From Larix sibirica (taxonomy: Eukaryota > Streptophyta > Pinopsida > Pinales > Pinaceae): a stretch of DNA of 21,036 nt. Position numbers and translations under genes: made by a program. The stretch is from the NCBI GenBank assembly GCA_004151065.3, contig NWUY0300030572.1, forward strand, positions 14,336 through 35,371, read 5' to 3'. Below the pieces are notes generated by a model. That model searched no databases and was not told the DNA's origin. It saw only the letters and a list, made by a program, of their open reading frames with translations. Below are positions 18,931-21,036 of this stretch, piece by piece; the first letter of the stretch is position 1; the number at the start of each line of letters is the position of its first letter.

Positions 18931-18935
18931 CAAAA
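18931..18935. repeat. Target-site duplication CAAAA, right copy
   Basis: Identical to 18086-18090. The copia gag reading resumes right after it. Confidence 0.88.
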
Positions 18936-19565
18936 CTATTGGCCAAGCATAATAAAAATGAGGCCAAGGCAAAGGGAATCATTCTTAATTCGGTGAATGA
19001 TCATTTGATCACTCACAATGCAGAGAAGAAGACTTGTAAGAAAATGTATGAAGTTTTGGTTGCATTATACCAGAGTGCGTGTCTCTAGGAAGACACTCTT
19101 AAAAAACAAGCTTTCAACCATCTACATGAGTGACATAGATACAATGGTTAACTAATTAGTTAGGATTATAAAGTCGAGAGACTAATTGGATATCATAGGG
19201 ACACAAGTGGTGGATGAGGATTTGGTGCACATTGCCTTGAATGGGTTTGAATTATCTTGGAAACCCTTTGTCCAAGGTGTTAGTGATCATGAGAATTTAC
19301 CATCTTTTGAGAAGCTTTGAGATGACTTTGTCCAGGAAGAGACATGGTTGGAATCTTGTCCAATGAAGTGAAGAGATGTAGAAGACCTAATGGTCATTGA
19401 GAGGATGAGGAGAGGAAACAATAAAGGACACAATAAGGGTAAGAAAGAAGAATCAAGGAAAGGTAAGAAGGATATGGGAAATGTGAAATGTTTTAGGTGT
19501 CACAAGAAGGGATTTTATGCTAGCGTGTCCATCGAAGAAGAAAGGGAAGGCTAGGTGGAAAAAAT
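18936..19565 (+). pseudogene. Copia gag, C-terminal part with zinc knuckle
   Basis: Directly after the inserted element the copia gag reading resumes with LLAKHNKNEAKAKGIILNS, VNDHLITHNAEKKT and MYEVLVALYQS. Later come the equivalents of the D-x2-LV-x2-AL-x-GF and LP-x-FEKL blocks, in shifting frames. The zinc knuckle at 19489-19530 reads CFRCHKKGF: the first two cysteines are kept, the histidine is changed to Phe (19513-19515), and a frame change precedes the last cysteine, which is then followed by PSKKKGK. Gag binds element RNA through this knuckle. Stops near 19087 and 19158, and more later, show it is dead. Confidence 0.82.
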
Positions 19566-19669
19566 AGTTTGTAGTATGCATACGAATTGTAGCAAGGGTG
19601 TATGCATTACAATAGCAAATTGAGACTTGCTACTCCATGGTCTCTTATTTATCATCTAACATTGTGTCA

Positions 19670-20411
19670 AGTGTGGGGTTGTATTTTGACAATGGGACAC
19701 AAGACATATGACTTATGACATAAAACTCTTTAGCAAGATTTAAGAGCAAGGTGGAGGAATGAGTTTGGATTTGGGTGATGATTCTACTTATCTTATGAAA
19801 GGATTGGGATCCATTTCCTTTTGGATGCCATCAAGTGATGTTATTGAGTCGAATGGTGTTTTGTTGTTCCTAATTAGGAAAAAAAAAAATCTTTCAATTT
19901 CTTGTATGACAAATCTACATTTCATGGTAAAGTTTGATGCTTAGAATATCATCATTAGAGATTGAATCCATAGTGTGGAAAAGAGGCCTTTATAGGTTGC
20001 ACGTAGATCTAGCGAAGCATGGTGCTATATTGCATAGAAGTACCGAGTCATGTGAGCTTGAACACAAGCGTTTTGATCACTTACAACATGCAATGCTTAC
20101 TCTCTTGAAGGACTTAGTGTATGGATTGTCAAACTTCAAGGTAAACCATGAAGGACTATGTAAGGGATGTTCTCTTGGTAAACACATTGAGGTTGCTTTT
20201 GCATGTCGTGAGTAGAAATCAAGAGGGAGTCTCGATCTTATCCATTTGGATGTGTGTGGACCCATGTGTTCCTCTTCTTTGAAAGATAATATGTGTTATG
20301 TTACTTTCATTAATTGTTCCTCACACAAGACTCGTGTTTATTTTATGAAAACTAAGGATGAATGGTCCATTAAATTCATAGAATTCAAAGCCTTGGTTGC
20401 CAAGGAATAAA
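19670..20411 (+). pseudogene. Copia pol relic: protease, GAG-pre-integrase, start of integrase core
   Basis: The protease active site is read as YFDNGT (Asp at 19688-19690) where copia elements have DSGA. LGDDSTYLMKGLGSISF at about 19774-19820 is the conserved block that follows it. The GAG-pre-integrase zinc region follows, with ELEHKRFDHLQH and then LCKGCSLGKH (cysteines at 20159-20161 and 20168-20170). The integrase core begins with LIHLDVCGPM, whose catalytic Asp is at 20249-20251. The conserved FIDD block is changed to FINC near 20306-20317, and VYFMKTKDEW follows. The second Asp and the Glu of the catalytic triad lie past the breakpoint at about 20411 and are missing. Confidence 0.85.
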
Positions 20412-20433
20412 AAAGTACTTCATTCATATAATG

Positions 20434-20775
20434 TGTTGGGTTAGTCTTAACATGGTAAAATAGTAATTAGATTAATTTTTTTCATTGATGGTTTTAATAT
20501 TGTTGGTGCTTTACGGGTCCATGGTAATGGGTAACCCATGGTATTAGCATGTGATGAAGCCTATTTAAAAGGATTGAAGAGCTCCATTGTAAAATGCCTT
20601 AGCTATCCATGGCTTGTTGGACTGGCCAAGTGTAATGAATTGTGAAGCCGAGAACAGAGAGATAACTAAAAAATTTGAATTGCAAAGACAAAAATATTGG
20701 CTATTATTATGTGCATGTATATTTATGTCTTCGTTTCCTATTTGTTTTAGTTATCTCACTATGATTGATTTTGCA
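20434..20775 (+). mobile_element. Candidate 5' LTR of an element inserted in the copia integrase
   Basis: The segment begins TGTTGGGTTAG right after copia pol similarity ends and finishes TTTTGCA, giving TG...CA ends 342 bp apart. A TATA box and a following primer site are listed separately. The 5 bases on each side do not match, so it is not a solo LTR with a clean duplication. It is better read as the 5' LTR of an element that continues beyond the right edge. The start could be two bases earlier. It does not align with the candidate LTR at 12225-12621 beyond the first 8 bases. Confidence 0.55.
20562..20571 (+). promoter_or_regulatory. TATA box of the candidate LTR
   Basis: TATTTAAAAG lies about 130 bases into the LTR, the normal U3 position. 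Confidence 0.5.
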
Positions 20776-20777
20776 TT

Positions 20778-20789
20778 TCGTATCATAGT
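20778..20789 (+). promoter_or_regulatory. tRNA-Met-like primer binding site
   Basis: TCGTATCATAGT matches the initiator-Met primer site TGGTATCAGAGC at 9 of 12 positions and lies 2 bases after the LTR end, as expected for copia and many Ty3 elements. Confidence 0.5.
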
Positions 20790-21036
20790 TGAGTAGACTT
20801 GGACTCTCCAGTGAGAGTGGTCTAATGCTAAGAATTATGGAGGTGTAGAGTTATGAGCTATGGCAAATGGCACAATAAATTGTGGGGTAGGGATAAAGAA
20901 GTATTTGGCTTATTCTATTATATTTGGAGCATGAGGGATGTAGGTAATGAAACAAGTAGATGCTTCAAGTATCACATGCTTGAGTAGAAATTGTCAGCAT
21001 TTTTATGGAGTTGGATTTAATCACATATATTGTCAC
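20790..21036 (+). other. Start of internal region after the candidate LTR, unassigned
   Basis: By position this is the leader or gag start of the element whose LTR precedes it. A frame with WHNKLWGRDKEVFGLFYY near 20870-20925 is open for about 40 codons but I do not recognise it. Confidence 0.35.

Larger units (their letters stand above)
17944..20411 (+). mobile_element. Ty1/copia retrotransposon relic, interrupted twice
   Basis: This is a Ty1/copia gag-pol body on the plus strand in the usual order: gag, zinc knuckle, protease, GAG-pre-integrase and the start of the integrase core. Gag is split by the 840-bp LTR element at 18091-18930, and its reading resumes directly after it. The pol similarity stops at about 20411, just before another LTR begins at about 20434. 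The integrase end, RT, RNase H and both LTRs are not seen in the window. Stops and frame changes occur throughout. Confidence 0.85.

Noticed and set aside
1-21036. Bacterial-style operons, CRISPR arrays, riboswitches, tRNA or rRNA genes
   Set aside because: No regularly spaced repeats, no cloverleaf or rRNA signatures, and all coding similarity is to plant-type retrotransposons.

Overview
The window looks like plant nuclear DNA made almost wholly of old, broken and nested retrotransposons. I found no intact host gene, tRNA, rRNA or CRISPR array. Every recognisable protein is a transposable-element protein, and each is broken by stops and frameshifts. The density of old nested elements would fit a large, slowly turning-over plant genome such as a gymnosperm; that is inference, because nothing here names the species.

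Layout. 1-3734: LINE copy A (+), an L1-type ORF2 relic cut by the window start, with the end of the endonuclease, reverse transcriptase (RT), zinc-binding zf-RVT region and RNase H. It stops at a single ambiguous base (N, 3735). About 3896-10218: LINE copy B (+) of the same family, close to full length, with a leader, an ORF1 (DUF4283-like domain plus eroded zinc knuckle), an ORF2 (endonuclease, RT, zf-RVT, RNase H) and a 3' UTR ending in an A run. 10219-12200: non-coding DNA with small tandem and direct repeats. 12225-12621: a candidate minus-strand LTR overlapping a candidate LINE tail. 13061-13330: a SINE-like minus-strand segment. 13400-15450: no recognisable gene. 15474-17253: a 5'-truncated minus-strand LINE insertion starting inside an RNase H domain, apparently flanked by a 20-bp target duplication, with an unusually long 3' part holding a coiled-coil-like relic and a two-unit tandem repeat. 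17944-20411: a Ty1/copia gag-pol relic (+).

Two further elements sit inside the copia relic. An 840-bp miniature LTR element (18091-18930) has two 213-bp LTRs and a perfect 5-bp target duplication, and carries only a chromodomain remnant of a Ty3-type polyprotein. A second LTR (about 20434-20775), with a TATA box and a tRNA-Met-like primer site, cuts the copia integrase and probably belongs to an element running off the right edge.

Order of events by nesting: the copia insertion came first, then the 840-bp element into its gag and the right-hand LTR into its integrase. The two LINE copies decayed separately. Copy A keeps its RT catalytic aspartates and RNase H residues but has lost a zinc ligand. 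Copy B keeps zf-RVT but has lost catalytic residues in RT and RNase H. The most interesting items are the 840-bp mini-element, the 15474-17253 insertion with its unexplained 3' cargo, and the N sitting exactly where the homology between the two LINE copies ends.
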